DNA from: Gemmatimonadota bacterium
Lineage (GTDB): Bacteria; Gemmatimonadota; Gemmatimonadetes; Longimicrobiales; Gaopeijiaceae
DNA length: 64,000 nucleotides
NCBI GenBank assembly: GCA_028874985.1
Contig: JAPPGI010000230.1
Coordinates: 1 to 64,000 of the forward strand
Direction: 5' to 3'
Translations under genes and position numbers: made by a program
Part shown: positions 37,923-46,270 of the stretch, piece after piece
How positions within the stretch are numbered: the stretch's first letter is position 1
How the letters are laid out: each line of letters starts with the position of its first letter
The notes under the pieces: generated by a model
Database searches by the model: none
The model's input: only the letters and a program-made list of their open reading frames with translations
What the model was told of the DNA's origin: nothing

Positions 37923-40900
37923 ATGAATGGAACGCTACCGTTCAGGTCCCGCGCGATCGGGATTGCCGCGGGAAGGGGGTTGCCGCTCGTTACGGCGGCG
38001 GTTCTCGCGTGTCTGCTCGCCGTCGGTCCGGCGGCGAGCCAGCAGGCCGGCACGATCGTCGGCGTCGTAACGGATGTCGCGACCGGGCAACCGCTCGAGT
38101 CCGCGAACATCAGGCTCGACGACGCGCCGGGCGGTGTGCTCACGAACGAGGCCGGAAGCTACCTGATGGTCAACGTTCCGGCGGGCGCGCACACTCTGAC
38201 CTTCCAGATCCTCGGATACGAGGACCTCTCGGTGGAGGTCGAAGTGGTGGCCGGAGAGACCCTCGTTCGCAACGCCGAACTCACCCAGGGGGCGCTGGAG
38301 CTGCAGGAACTCGTCGTTACCGGGTTGACGCGCGCCACCCCCAAGGTGAAGCTGCCCTTCACCATCGAGAAGATCGACGTCGCCGCCGTTCCGGTGCCGG
38401 CGATCTCGCCGGAGTCCTTCCTGGTCGGGAAGGCGCCCGGCATCAAGGTCGTGCGGGGTGGTGGCCAGCCCGGGAGCACGGGAGACATCATGCTCCGCGG
38501 GGCCACCTCGATTTCCGGCGGCCAGGCTCCGCTGATCGTCGTCGACGGCGTGATCACGGGCAACGCCATGAACGACCTCGCGTCACTCGACATCGAGTCG
38601 ATGGAGGTCATCAAGGGAGCGGCCGGAGCCTCCCTGTACGGCTCGCGCGCGGCCAACGGCGTCATCGTCATCCGCACCAAGCGCGGCGGCGGGTTCCTGG
38701 GCCAGGACTACAGCCGGTTGATCGCGCGCAACGAGGTCGGCGGCGACCAGATGCCGGGGACCATCCAGCTGTCGCACTACCACCCCTGGAAGGTCGACGA
38801 GGCCACCGGGGAGTTGGTCGATCCCGACGGCAACGTCATCCCTTCCTCGAGTTTCGCCAATCCCGGGGTATGGGACGCCACTCCGCGCCTTCCGGATCTC
38901 AACGGCGCCTCTCCCGCCACGTCCTTCCAGGTCAACAGTTGGCCCGAAGATCTGGAGCTCTACGACCACATCGACCGCATCTACACCACCGGGCCCTTCA
39001 TGAACAACTACTTCGCGACCGAGGGGCGCACCGGCGAGACCAACTACCGGGCTTCCGTCGAGCGGAGCAGGCAGGGCGGCGTTCTGCCGCAGTGGGACGA
39101 CGGCTTCGTGCGCAGGGGCTTCCGGCTCAACCTGGACCACAAGGTGCGGGACTACCTCAGCGTGCAGGTGAGCACTTCCTACAACCACCTCGACCGGGAG
39201 AATTTCGGTGCCAGCCCGTTCTTTAACCTGACCTTCATGGGCCCCTACGCGGACCTGCTCAGGCGCGACTCCTCCACGATCGGCGACCCGCACTGCCCGA
39301 AGGAAGGCTGCCTCTTCGTGAACCCGGATCCACTCTCGAACCAGCAGAATCCGCTGTTCAACTTCGAGCTGCGGGACTACCGGAACAAGCAGGAGAACGC
39401 GCTGGCCAGCGCGAACGTGCTGTGGCGCCCCTACGCCTGGCTGGATCTGGAGGGCAACTTCGGGTTCGACAAGAACGCCTCCCGCAACACCAACCTGATA
39501 CCGTCGAGGCCGGAGGCCGCAGGTCAGGGACTGGAGGAACTCGGCGGCCTGACCAAGACCCAGTCGCACCTGTCCAGGGTCAACGCCGAAGTAACCGCCT
39601 CGGTGAACAGGGCGTTCGGCGACTTCGCGACCCGGTTACAGGGCCGGTACCTGCAGCAGACCTCCCACTACGAGTATGTGGAGGCCGCCGGGAGCGAATT
39701 CATAGCCCAGGACGTGCCCAGTCTGGGCAACCTCAATCCCGACAACTATACAGCCACCTCCACGACGACGGACGTGCGCGCCGAGGGCTACTACCTCATA
39801 TCGATGCTGGAGTATCAGGGCAAGTACATCGCGGACGGCGTGGTGCGCCGGGACGGCTCCAGCCTCTTCGGCGAGAACGAACGCTGGCACACCTACTACC
39901 GCACCGCGCTGGCCTGGCGGCTTTCCCAGGAACCGTGGTGGCCGTTCGCCTCGATCAACGAATTCAAGTTGCACGGGGCGACGGGGACCGCGGGCCGGCG
40001 ACCCGGCTTCTCCGCCCAGTACGAGACCTACAGAGTCGCCAGCGGCGTGATCACCCCGGTGAGTCTAGGGAACAAGAACCTGAAGCCCCAGCGCTCGAAG
40101 GAAACCGAGGTCGGCGTGAGCATGGTGCTGTTCAACCGCGTGGAGACCGGGCTCACGTACGCCAAGACCAAATCGGAAGACCAGATCGTCACGGTGCCTC
40201 TTTCCGCGGCGGGCGGATTCACCTCCCAGGTGCAGAATGCCGGCACTCTGGACAACAACACCTGGGAATTCCACGTCGAGCTGCCCGTGCTCAACTCTCC
40301 CGAACTGGGTTGGAACCTGCGGCTGAATCTGGACAGGACCCGGCAGAGCATCACCGGGCTGAACCGGCCCGCCTGGCGGAGCGGCTTCTTCTACTACAGG
40401 GTGGACGAGACCTTCGGCGCCTTCTACGGAACCAAGTTCATGACGAGCTGCGAGGAACTCCCCGAGGGCGTGCCGTGCGACCAGTTCCAGATCAACGACG
40501 ACGGACTGCTGGTGTGGACGGGCCTCGCCGACTACACGCAGGGGAAACAGGAGGGCGGCGATCTCCTGTGGGGGACGATCAGCAGTGACGAGCCCACCTT
40601 CGTGGACGCCGAAGGAAACCCCATTGCGGACGTCTACGAGTGGGGGATGCCCATCGAGGCGTGGGGGTGGAACCACAAGCACAAGGACGGGTGCCCGTCA
40701 CGGCGCGAGGGAGATCCCGGCTGTACCAAGTTCCTCTACATGGGGAACACCACGCCCGACTTCAACGTGAGTATGATCAGCAACTTCCGCTGGCGGGGGT
40801 TCACCCTCTACGCGCTGCTGGACGGCGAGTTCGGGGGCTCCATCTACAACCAGACTCGGCAGTGGGCCTTCCGCGAGAACCGCTCCGGCGACCAGGATCA

Positions 40901-41255
40901 GGCCGAGAAGCCCGCGGAGCTCCAGAAGCCGGTCCTGTACTACCAGAAGATGTACAACGCCAACGCGATGAGTTCGTGGTTCGTGGAGAGCGGGAACTTC
41001 ATCAAGCTCCGCGAGCTGGCGCTCCGGTATTCGCTCGACGCCCAGATGGTGGACGCCGTCTTCGGCGGCCGCGTCACCGGTGTCGAAATCAACCTGATCG
41101 GGCGCAACCTGCTGACCTTCACCAACTACACGGGCTACGATCCTGAAGTAGGTTTGAGTGGCAACAACGGTGGATCCGATGTGATCGGACGCATCGACGA
41201 TTACCAGTACCCCAACTTCAGGACGGTCAGCGCCAGCCTGCAGTTCATCTTCTAG
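37923..41255 (+). CDS. SusC/RagA-type TonB-linked outer-membrane protein
   Basis: 1110 residues; AGGAGG lies directly upstream of the ATG at good spacing. Signal peptide (ending AASQQA, about 40), a carboxypeptidase-D regulatory-like domain (about 43-125), plug with PGIKVVRGGGQPG, IMLRGATSISGGQAPLIVVDGV and VIKGAAGASLYGSRAANGVI, then a large barrel with aromatic C-terminus (SLQFIF). Forms the barrel of a SusCD pair with the next gene; SusC imports oligosaccharides or peptides with TonB energy while SusD covers it as a lid. Three genes form an operon (spacing 33 bases, then an overlap). No glycoside hydrolases are nearby, so a peptide or other small polymer may be the substrate. Confidence 0.93.
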   Translation: MNGTLPFRSRAIGIAAGRGLPLVTAAVLACLLAVGPAASQQAGTIVGVVTDVATGQPLESANIRLDDAPGGVLTNEAGSYLMVNVPAGAHTLTFQILGYEDLSVEVEVVAGETLVRNAELTQGALELQELVVTGLTRATPKVKLPFTIEKIDVAAVPVPAISPESFLVGKAPGIKVVRGGGQPGSTGDIMLRGATSISGGQAPLIVVDGVITGNAMNDLASLDIESMEVIKGAAGASLYGSRAANGVIVIRTKRGGGFLGQDYSRLIARNEVGGDQMPGTIQLSHYHPWKVDEATGELVDPDGNVIPSSSFANPGVWDATPRLPDLNGASPATSFQVNSWPEDLELYDHIDRIYTTGPFMNNYFATEGRTGETNYRASVERSRQGGVLPQWDDGFVRRGFRLNLDHKVRDYLSVQVSTSYNHLDRENFGASPFFNLTFMGPYADLLRRDSSTIGDPHCPKEGCLFVNPDPLSNQQNPLFNFELRDYRNKQENALASANVLWRPYAWLDLEGNFGFDKNASRNTNLIPSRPEAAGQGLEELGGLTKTQSHLSRVNAEVTASVNRAFGDFATRLQGRYLQQTSHYEYVEAAGSEFIAQDVPSLGNLNPDNYTATSTTTDVRAEGYYLISMLEYQGKYIADGVVRRDGSSLFGENERWHTYYRTALAWRLSQEPWWPFASINEFKLHGATGTAGRRPGFSAQYETYRVASGVITPVSLGNKNLKPQRSKETEVGVSMVLFNRVETGLTYAKTKSEDQIVTVPLSAAGGFTSQVQNAGTLDNNTWEFHVELPVLNSPELGWNLRLNLDRTRQSITGLNRPAWRSGFFYYRVDETFGAFYGTKFMTSCEELPEGVPCDQFQINDDGLLVWTGLADYTQGKQEGGDLLWGTISSDEPTFVDAEGNPIADVYEWGMPIEAWGWNHKHKDGCPSRREGDPGCTKFLYMGNTTPDFNVSMISNFRWRGFTLYALLDGEFGGSIYNQTRQWAFRENRSGDQDQAEKPAELQKPVLYYQKMYNANAMSSWFVESGNFIKLRELALRYSLDAQMVDAVFGGRVTGVEINLIGRNLLTFTNYTGYDPEVGLSGNNGGSDVIGRIDDYQYPNFRTVSASLQFIF

Positions 41256-41288
41256 GGAGCACACACACAGATGAGGAGACAACAGACA

Positions 41289-42989
41289 ATGAAGAACAGA
41301 ACGATGGAACGGGGCCGGAGGTTGGGGCTCTGCGCCGCGGTGGTGATCGCCTCGGGCGCGTGCCTCGACCTGAACGTCACGAATCCGAACGCGCCCGACC
41401 GGGAGCGCGCGATCGTCAGCGCCTCGGACATCCAGGCCCTCATTTCCGGATCCTTCCGGGGCTGGTTCGATATCGAAGCCTACTTCTACCCGGGGTCGGC
41501 GATGCTGGTCGCGGCGGACGGGCCGAGTTCCTCGTGGGCCAACTTCGGAATGCGCGACGCGAGTCAGGAGCCGCGCAAGGCCTACGACAACGATCCGGCC
41601 TATACCTACAACGCGCTCAATCGCCTTCCGTGGATATGGGCCTACCGCTCGCTGGCGGGCGCGAGGGACGGTCTGGCGGCGATCAAGGCCAACCCGGAGA
41701 AGCTTGCCGAGGAACTGGGCGGCCAGGCCGATCTCGACAGACTCGTGGCCTTCGGAAAGCTGGTCCAGGGACTGTCGCTGTCCACGTTGGCGCTGAACTT
41801 CGACCGGGCCTTCGTCGTCGATGAAGAGACCAAGCTCGACGAGCTCGAGCTCATGGGATACCCCGAGGTCTGGGACGCGGCTGCGGCCAAGCTGGGCGAG
41901 GCCATACAGCTGTCGCAGGGTGCGGCCTGGTCGATCCCGCGGCTCTGGATAGGATGCAACGAGGACTGGAGCGCCAGCCGCATGGTGGAGATCGCACGGG
42001 CGTACCGGGCGCGCTATACGTCACAGCTGCCGCGTACCCCGGCTGAACGGGAGAGCCTGGACTGGGCGGCGATCAAGTCGGATGCGACCAGCGGATTCTC
42101 CAATCACTTCGCAGGGCTCTATAACGCCTGCCTATGGGGTTGGGACGGCATCAAGTGGCCCGTGCTCATCAACCCTGGCTGGGGGCGCACCGACTATCGC
42201 ACCATCGGACCCGCGGACGCTTCGGGCGAGTGGGAGAAGTGGATCAACGCCCCGCCGGAGGGCAAGAGGCCGTTCAACATCGACACCGACGACCGCAGGA
42301 TCACCGGCGGCAACTACAACGACGACGGGATGTACATGGAGTACTACGGTACCAGCCCCTACCCCGCGGACCGGGGGCTCTACCACTACTCGCACTACAA
42401 GGACTACCGTTGGGACTACATCTGGGTGGATCAGGGCTTCATCGGCGAGTGGATCAAGTTCGACGAGAAGGAACTCGACTTCCTGGCCGCCGAGGCCGAC
42501 TTCCGGCTGGGCAACAAGACCGGCACGATGAGTCTGGTCAACAAATACCGCCTGGAGCACGGGATGTTGCCCCCCTTCGCCAGCGTGGACGACAGGGCTC
42601 CGGGCGGCAACCGCTGCGTACCCCAGAACCCCGACGGTTCCTGCGGGGACCTGTGGGAGGCCTACAAGTACGAGAAGCGGATCGAGGTCTACGGGTACGG
42701 ATACGGCACGGAGTTCTTTGACGATCGGGGTTGGGGCGACCTGGTCGAGTATACCTGGACGCAGGTGCCGATTCCGGGCTCCGAACTCGAGATCCTGCTG
42801 ATGGATATCTATACCTTCGGCGGCCCGGGCGGCAACAGTTCGGCGTACCTCGGGACCCCGCAGGACCTCAGCAAGGTGATGGACTTCAGGAAGCAGACGC
42901 CGGAGGCGCTGCGGATGAAGCGGAAGATGCTCGAGGCATGGAACGAATTGAACGTGGTGACCCCCGATGAAATTCCAATCAAGAGATAG
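41289..42989 (+). CDS. SusD/RagB-family outer-membrane lipoprotein
   Basis: 566 residues from the ATG at 41289, preceded by GAGGAGA; an ATG at 41271 is possible but gives a longer, less natural lead. Lipobox (ASGAC, Cys25). The N-terminal LNVTNPNAPDRERAI and the TPR-like helical scaffold, with WAYRSLAGARDGLAAI and later FRLGNKTGTMSLVNKYR, match RagB/SusD proteins. It binds the substrate at the cell surface and caps the SusC barrel encoded directly upstream. The gene ends inside the start of the following lipoprotein gene (23-base overlap), indicating one transcript. Confidence 0.88.
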   Translation: MKNRTMERGRRLGLCAAVVIASGACLDLNVTNPNAPDRERAIVSASDIQALISGSFRGWFDIEAYFYPGSAMLVAADGPSSSWANFGMRDASQEPRKAYDNDPAYTYNALNRLPWIWAYRSLAGARDGLAAIKANPEKLAEELGGQADLDRLVAFGKLVQGLSLSTLALNFDRAFVVDEETKLDELELMGYPEVWDAAAAKLGEAIQLSQGAAWSIPRLWIGCNEDWSASRMVEIARAYRARYTSQLPRTPAERESLDWAAIKSDATSGFSNHFAGLYNACLWGWDGIKWPVLINPGWGRTDYRTIGPADASGEWEKWINAPPEGKRPFNIDTDDRRITGGNYNDDGMYMEYYGTSPYPADRGLYHYSHYKDYRWDYIWVDQGFIGEWIKFDEKELDFLAAEADFRLGNKTGTMSLVNKYRLEHGMLPPFASVDDRAPGGNRCVPQNPDGSCGDLWEAYKYEKRIEVYGYGYGTEFFDDRGWGDLVEYTWTQVPIPGSELEILLMDIYTFGGPGGNSSAYLGTPQDLSKVMDFRKQTPEALRMKRKMLEAWNELNVVTPDEIPIKR

Positions 42990-43503
42990 GGTCGCGGCCC
43001 GCGCGCGGGCGCGGCGGCGATCGGCCATCGGCCGGTCGCTCGCCGTGCTCGCGGTGCTCGCCGCCGCCGGATGTGCAAGCACCGGCGGCGCGGCGCGGAG
43101 TACCGTGTGGCGCGAGGACCTCGGGCGCATGACCAAGGCGACCATCTCCGCAGGCGTTGCCAAGATCGTGCAGAAGCACAACATCGTCATAAACCGCCGG
43201 GAGGACCAGCCTCGGCAGGTCTACTACGAGACGGAATGGATCACCCGGGCGGTCACGGCCGAAGAGGAACTCCGCGGCGTTACGGGTGCACGGAACCGCA
43301 TCTTGGTGCGGGGACGGATGCTGGAATCCGGATTCGGCGCCGGAGGTGAAGCCTTCAGGGTCACGTGGGAGGTCGAGAACGAGGTCACGAGTGCGACGAC
43401 CACGGGCTGGAACCCCGACGCGATGCCGGAGGAGGCGATCAAGGCGCTCCGCCCGATCTTCACGGAACTGTCGATGGAGACCCGTACGCAGGTGCGGCGG
43501 TAG
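42967..43503 (+). CDS. Small lipoprotein of unknown function in the SusCD operon
   Basis: 178 residues; lipobox LAAAGC (Cys36). The mature part shows alternating strands, including QVYYETEWITR, RILVRGRMLESG and FRVTWEVENEV, but I do not recognise a family. The ATG lies 23 bases inside the SusD gene, so translation is coupled. The product is probably an outer-membrane or periplasmic accessory of the SusCD pair. After the stop an inverted repeat (43516-43564) ends the operon. Confidence 0.7.
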   Translation: MKFQSRDRVAARARARRRSAIGRSLAVLAVLAAAGCASTGGAARSTVWREDLGRMTKATISAGVAKIVQKHNIVINRREDQPRQVYYETEWITRAVTAEEELRGVTGARNRILVRGRMLESGFGAGGEAFRVTWEVENEVTSATTTGWNPDAMPEEAIKALRPIFTELSMETRTQVRR

Positions 43504-43515
43504 AATCTCGGTAAG

Positions 43516-43564
43516 GTCCGTGGACGGACTCTCCCGGTGTCCCGGGTTGGGTCCGTCCACGGAC
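43516..43564. terminator. Hairpin between convergent genes
   Basis: GTCCGTGGACGGAC (43516-43529) and its exact complement GTCCGTCCACGGAC (43551-43564), 21 bases apart. It begins 12 bases after the lipoprotein stop and ends 33 bases before the stop of the convergent barrel gene, a fitting place for a two-way terminator. No T-run follows. The arms share GTCCGTGGA with the ends of the inverted-repeat elements at 24732 and 53665. Confidence 0.5.
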
Positions 43565-43597
43565 TCCCGCTCAAACGGCGGACCGGACCGCGGCGCC

Positions 43598-44347
43598 TCA
43601 GAAGACCACGACGCCGACCGAGAGGTTGGCGTGTACTTCGTGGTACCACTGGCCCTCGCTGTTCCCGGCGCCGCCGGTATACCGGCCGGTGCTCGCGCCG
43701 GCTGCCAGTTCGGCCAGCAGGCGGCGGCCCAGGTGTGCCCGGAAACCGCCACCCATCCGCAGTATCACGTTGGGTTTCGCGTCACGATAGATGTCGGTGA
43801 TCGCTTCACAGACCAGTTTGTCGAGCTGCGACAGCCCGTTGCAGTCGGGGACCGAGAATTCGTACCACCTCAGCCCGAGCCCGAGCGCCAGCACCGGTGC
43901 GATTCTCCGCTGCGGACCGGCGCGGGAGCTGCGTGCGTCGAACGTGACGCTGCGCATGCGCGTGGGAGCCACTTCCTCCCGACACACGTTCGCGTCCACG
44001 ATATCGCATATGCCGATGTGGCCCATTGCCTCCCCTCCGGAGGTGGTCTCCAATCCGAGGCGGAAGCTGAAATCACTGGCCGGCAGGGCGAGCTCCACCC
44101 CTCCGCCGAGCTTCCGAGCTCCACTGAACTCGGCGAAGGCGTCGAGCAGGCCGAGTTCGGGGACATCGTATGGCGAGTTCGTGGCGAAACGTCCCATGGA
44201 GTGCTGGTAGCCGGCCTGTGTCCACAGCGCCAACTGCCAGGAGCGGGTGGGCGGAGTCGCCTGGGCGGAGGCGCCCGGGGTCGCTGCGGGGACGAGCGAC
44301 CCGGCGGCGAGTGCCGCAAGTGCGATGCTGGATCGGATGGGAATCAT
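43598..44347 (-). CDS. Small outer-membrane beta-barrel protein
   Basis: 249 residues from ATG 44347, where a signal peptide begins (ending GASAQA, about 30); the frame upstream is not protein-like. Alternating hydrophobic strands such as WQLALWTQAGYQH, GGGVELALP, FSFRLGLETT and ALGLGLRWYEF, and an aliphatic/aromatic C-terminus (SVGVVVF), fit an 8-10-stranded barrel. Two internal cysteine pairs may form disulfides. It lies downstream of two GWxTD genes in the same direction (25-base gap) and may be cotranscribed. No function can be assigned. Confidence 0.7.
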   Translation of the reverse strand: MIPIRSSIALAALAAGSLVPAATPGASAQATPPTRSWQLALWTQAGYQHSMGRFATNSPYDVPELGLLDAFAEFSGARKLGGGVELALPASDFSFRLGLETTSGGEAMGHIGICDIVDANVCREEVAPTRMRSVTFDARSSRAGPQRRIAPVLALGLGLRWYEFSVPDCNGLSQLDKLVCEAITDIYRDAKPNVILRMGGGFRAHLGRRLLAELAAGASTGRYTGGAGNSEGQWYHEVHANLSVGVVVF

Positions 44348-44372
44348 ATCGGTCTCGTAGCCTGGGGGCGTT

Positions 44373-46268
44373 TCAGTTCTCCAGAAGGGTGACGGGGGCG
44401 GTCCGGAAGCGGGTGGCGCCGGTTTCGGGGTCGGTGGCCCGGATGACCACCCAGAGCAGGCCGGCGGGTTCGTTGCGAAGGTCCAGGTCGAAGAAGTGCG
44501 CATCGTCCGGGGCCCGGGACTGGAGACTCACGCCGATCGACGCGAGTTCTCCGGCGGCGATGGTCGCCGGCGTGGGAGGATCCAGCGTGCCGAGTCGCCC
44601 GCCGGGAACGATCGTGATCTGCAGTTCGAGGTTTCTCAGGGTGCCGGCGGGAGCGTTCGCCGGATGGTAGATCTCGAAGTGGACGCGGAGCGGGTCGTCC
44701 CTCCAGAAGCGGGTGCCGGGAAGGAGCGGCCACTCCCAGTCCCCGGTGTCGTAGCCGTCCGGCGGGGGTAGTCCGACCAGCAGATCGCCGACCTCGAATT
44801 CACCGGCATCGCGCCGCAGCGGCTCCCCGATGCGAAAGTGCTGTTGTCCGGGCAGGACCCTGCGCGCGGAATCCGCCTCGCCGCCCGCGCCGGCGTGCTC
44901 CACTGCAACGGACAGGTGCCTCATGGCCCCTATGTGGCGCACGACCAGCTTGAAGAGGTCCCCCTCGTTGTTCGCTCCGATCATGCCGGCCCGAAGCAGT
45001 TCGTTGAGGTCCCGGTCGCGCACGATGGCCGTGCTGCGAGTGGTGTACGCGGCCAGATCCAGCTTCCCGCCGGTCACCGCCGGAGTCATGCTCGGGGTCC
45101 AGCGCGGGGACGAAACCGCCAGGGCCAGCAGCCTCGGTTCCGCTCCATCCAGGATACGCGCCAGCTGGCCCGAAAGCACGCTCGTGGGCGAATCGTCGTA
45201 GTCCGAGCGCGCGGGTGGCCGGGGGCGCCGGGCTTCCCGGACGTCAGCCGTGGAGAAGCGGGTCGTCGCGGCGTCTAACGCGCCGGTGGCGGGTCCCCTG
45301 CCGGACGCCAGCCAGAGCCGGTCCAGCTCCTGGTACCGGAGAGCGAACGGGCCTCCCGCCTCGGCAAGGTCGGCGTAGTAGACCAACTGCAGAACGTCAC
45401 TCGCACGGATGCGCCTGTTCCCCGACCTGGTCCACGAGTTGGAGGGCAGCATCCGGTGGAGACCGTCGACGTGTCGGAACGGCCCCGATCCATCGGTGTT
45501 GCCGAAGAGGAAATAGGTGTCCTCGCGGGGGCGAATAGCCTCGTAACGCCAGATTTCGAACTGGGGCGAGCGGTCGACGACCATCCTGAGGTATCCCGGA
45601 ATACCGTAGAGCGCCTCCTCGTACGCGTCGACCGACGCGTGTCCCCTGGTGATGTCGTCGGGTTCTCCGTACTTCACATGGAAGGTGCCGCGGTCATCGG
45701 TCCGGTACGGCGACTCGTGGTTGTACACGAATCTCTCCCGGGCGTGGGCCACCCGCCGCCAATGTTCGAGCAGTCGCTCGTTGACCGGGGTGGCGGGCGT
45801 GGGATCCCGTTCGATCCAGAACCGCTTGATCGCCAGCGCCAGCGATGCCGGATCCTCGTGTCCCACCTCCCCCCAGTGCTCGGCCACCAGGGAGTCGGCG
45901 AGGGCGAAGGTCCGCCGCCCCTCGGCCCGGATCTCCTCGCCGGTGTGGGCACCGGGCGGTCCCGGGCCACCCGAGAACCCCCAGTAGAAGACGTCCGTGG
46001 CGATCTCTCCGTAGTCCTCCAGACCGTACCTGGCCACGGCCTCGACGAAGGCCCTGCCGATGCGCGGATCGTCGATTCCGGCGGCTGCGAGGTTAATGCG
46101 CGCCTCGATCCACAGCGCCAGCGCGCCCTCGACATCGCCGGCGTCGATGAGGGCCAGACCCTTGTCGTACGGCTGGTTCCCCATGTCCCGGGCGAAGGCC
46201 GGTGCCCCGGGTGCCGGGTGCCAGGCGGCGAGCACCACCAGACAGAGACGGAAGAGCCGGCGATGCAC
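44373..46268 (-). CDS. GWxTD-domain exported protein, copy 1
   Basis: 631 residues from a GTG at 46268, two bases after the TGA of the upstream copy. Signal peptide (about 1-27, ending APAFAR). FWIERDPTPATPVNERLLEHW (150-170) and YRTDDRGTFHVKYGEPDD (188-205) are the GWxTD-domain core, with YRTDDRG in place of GWxTDRG. A beta-rich C-terminal half ends with FFDLDLRNEP and RFRTAPVTLLEN. The domain is found in Acidobacteriota, Gemmatimonadota and relatives; its function is unknown. Tandem paralogue of the next gene, with conserved start, core and end but a different middle. Confidence 0.85.
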   Translation of the reverse strand: MHRRLFRLCLVVLAAWHPAPGAPAFARDMGNQPYDKGLALIDAGDVEGALALWIEARINLAAAGIDDPRIGRAFVEAVARYGLEDYGEIATDVFYWGFSGGPGPPGAHTGEEIRAEGRRTFALADSLVAEHWGEVGHEDPASLALAIKRFWIERDPTPATPVNERLLEHWRRVAHARERFVYNHESPYRTDDRGTFHVKYGEPDDITRGHASVDAYEEALYGIPGYLRMVVDRSPQFEIWRYEAIRPREDTYFLFGNTDGSGPFRHVDGLHRMLPSNSWTRSGNRRIRASDVLQLVYYADLAEAGGPFALRYQELDRLWLASGRGPATGALDAATTRFSTADVREARRPRPPARSDYDDSPTSVLSGQLARILDGAEPRLLALAVSSPRWTPSMTPAVTGGKLDLAAYTTRSTAIVRDRDLNELLRAGMIGANNEGDLFKLVVRHIGAMRHLSVAVEHAGAGGEADSARRVLPGQQHFRIGEPLRRDAGEFEVGDLLVGLPPPDGYDTGDWEWPLLPGTRFWRDDPLRVHFEIYHPANAPAGTLRNLELQITIVPGGRLGTLDPPTPATIAAGELASIGVSLQSRAPDDAHFFDLDLRNEPAGLLWVVIRATDPETGATRFRTAPVTLLEN

Positions 46269-46270
46269 GG

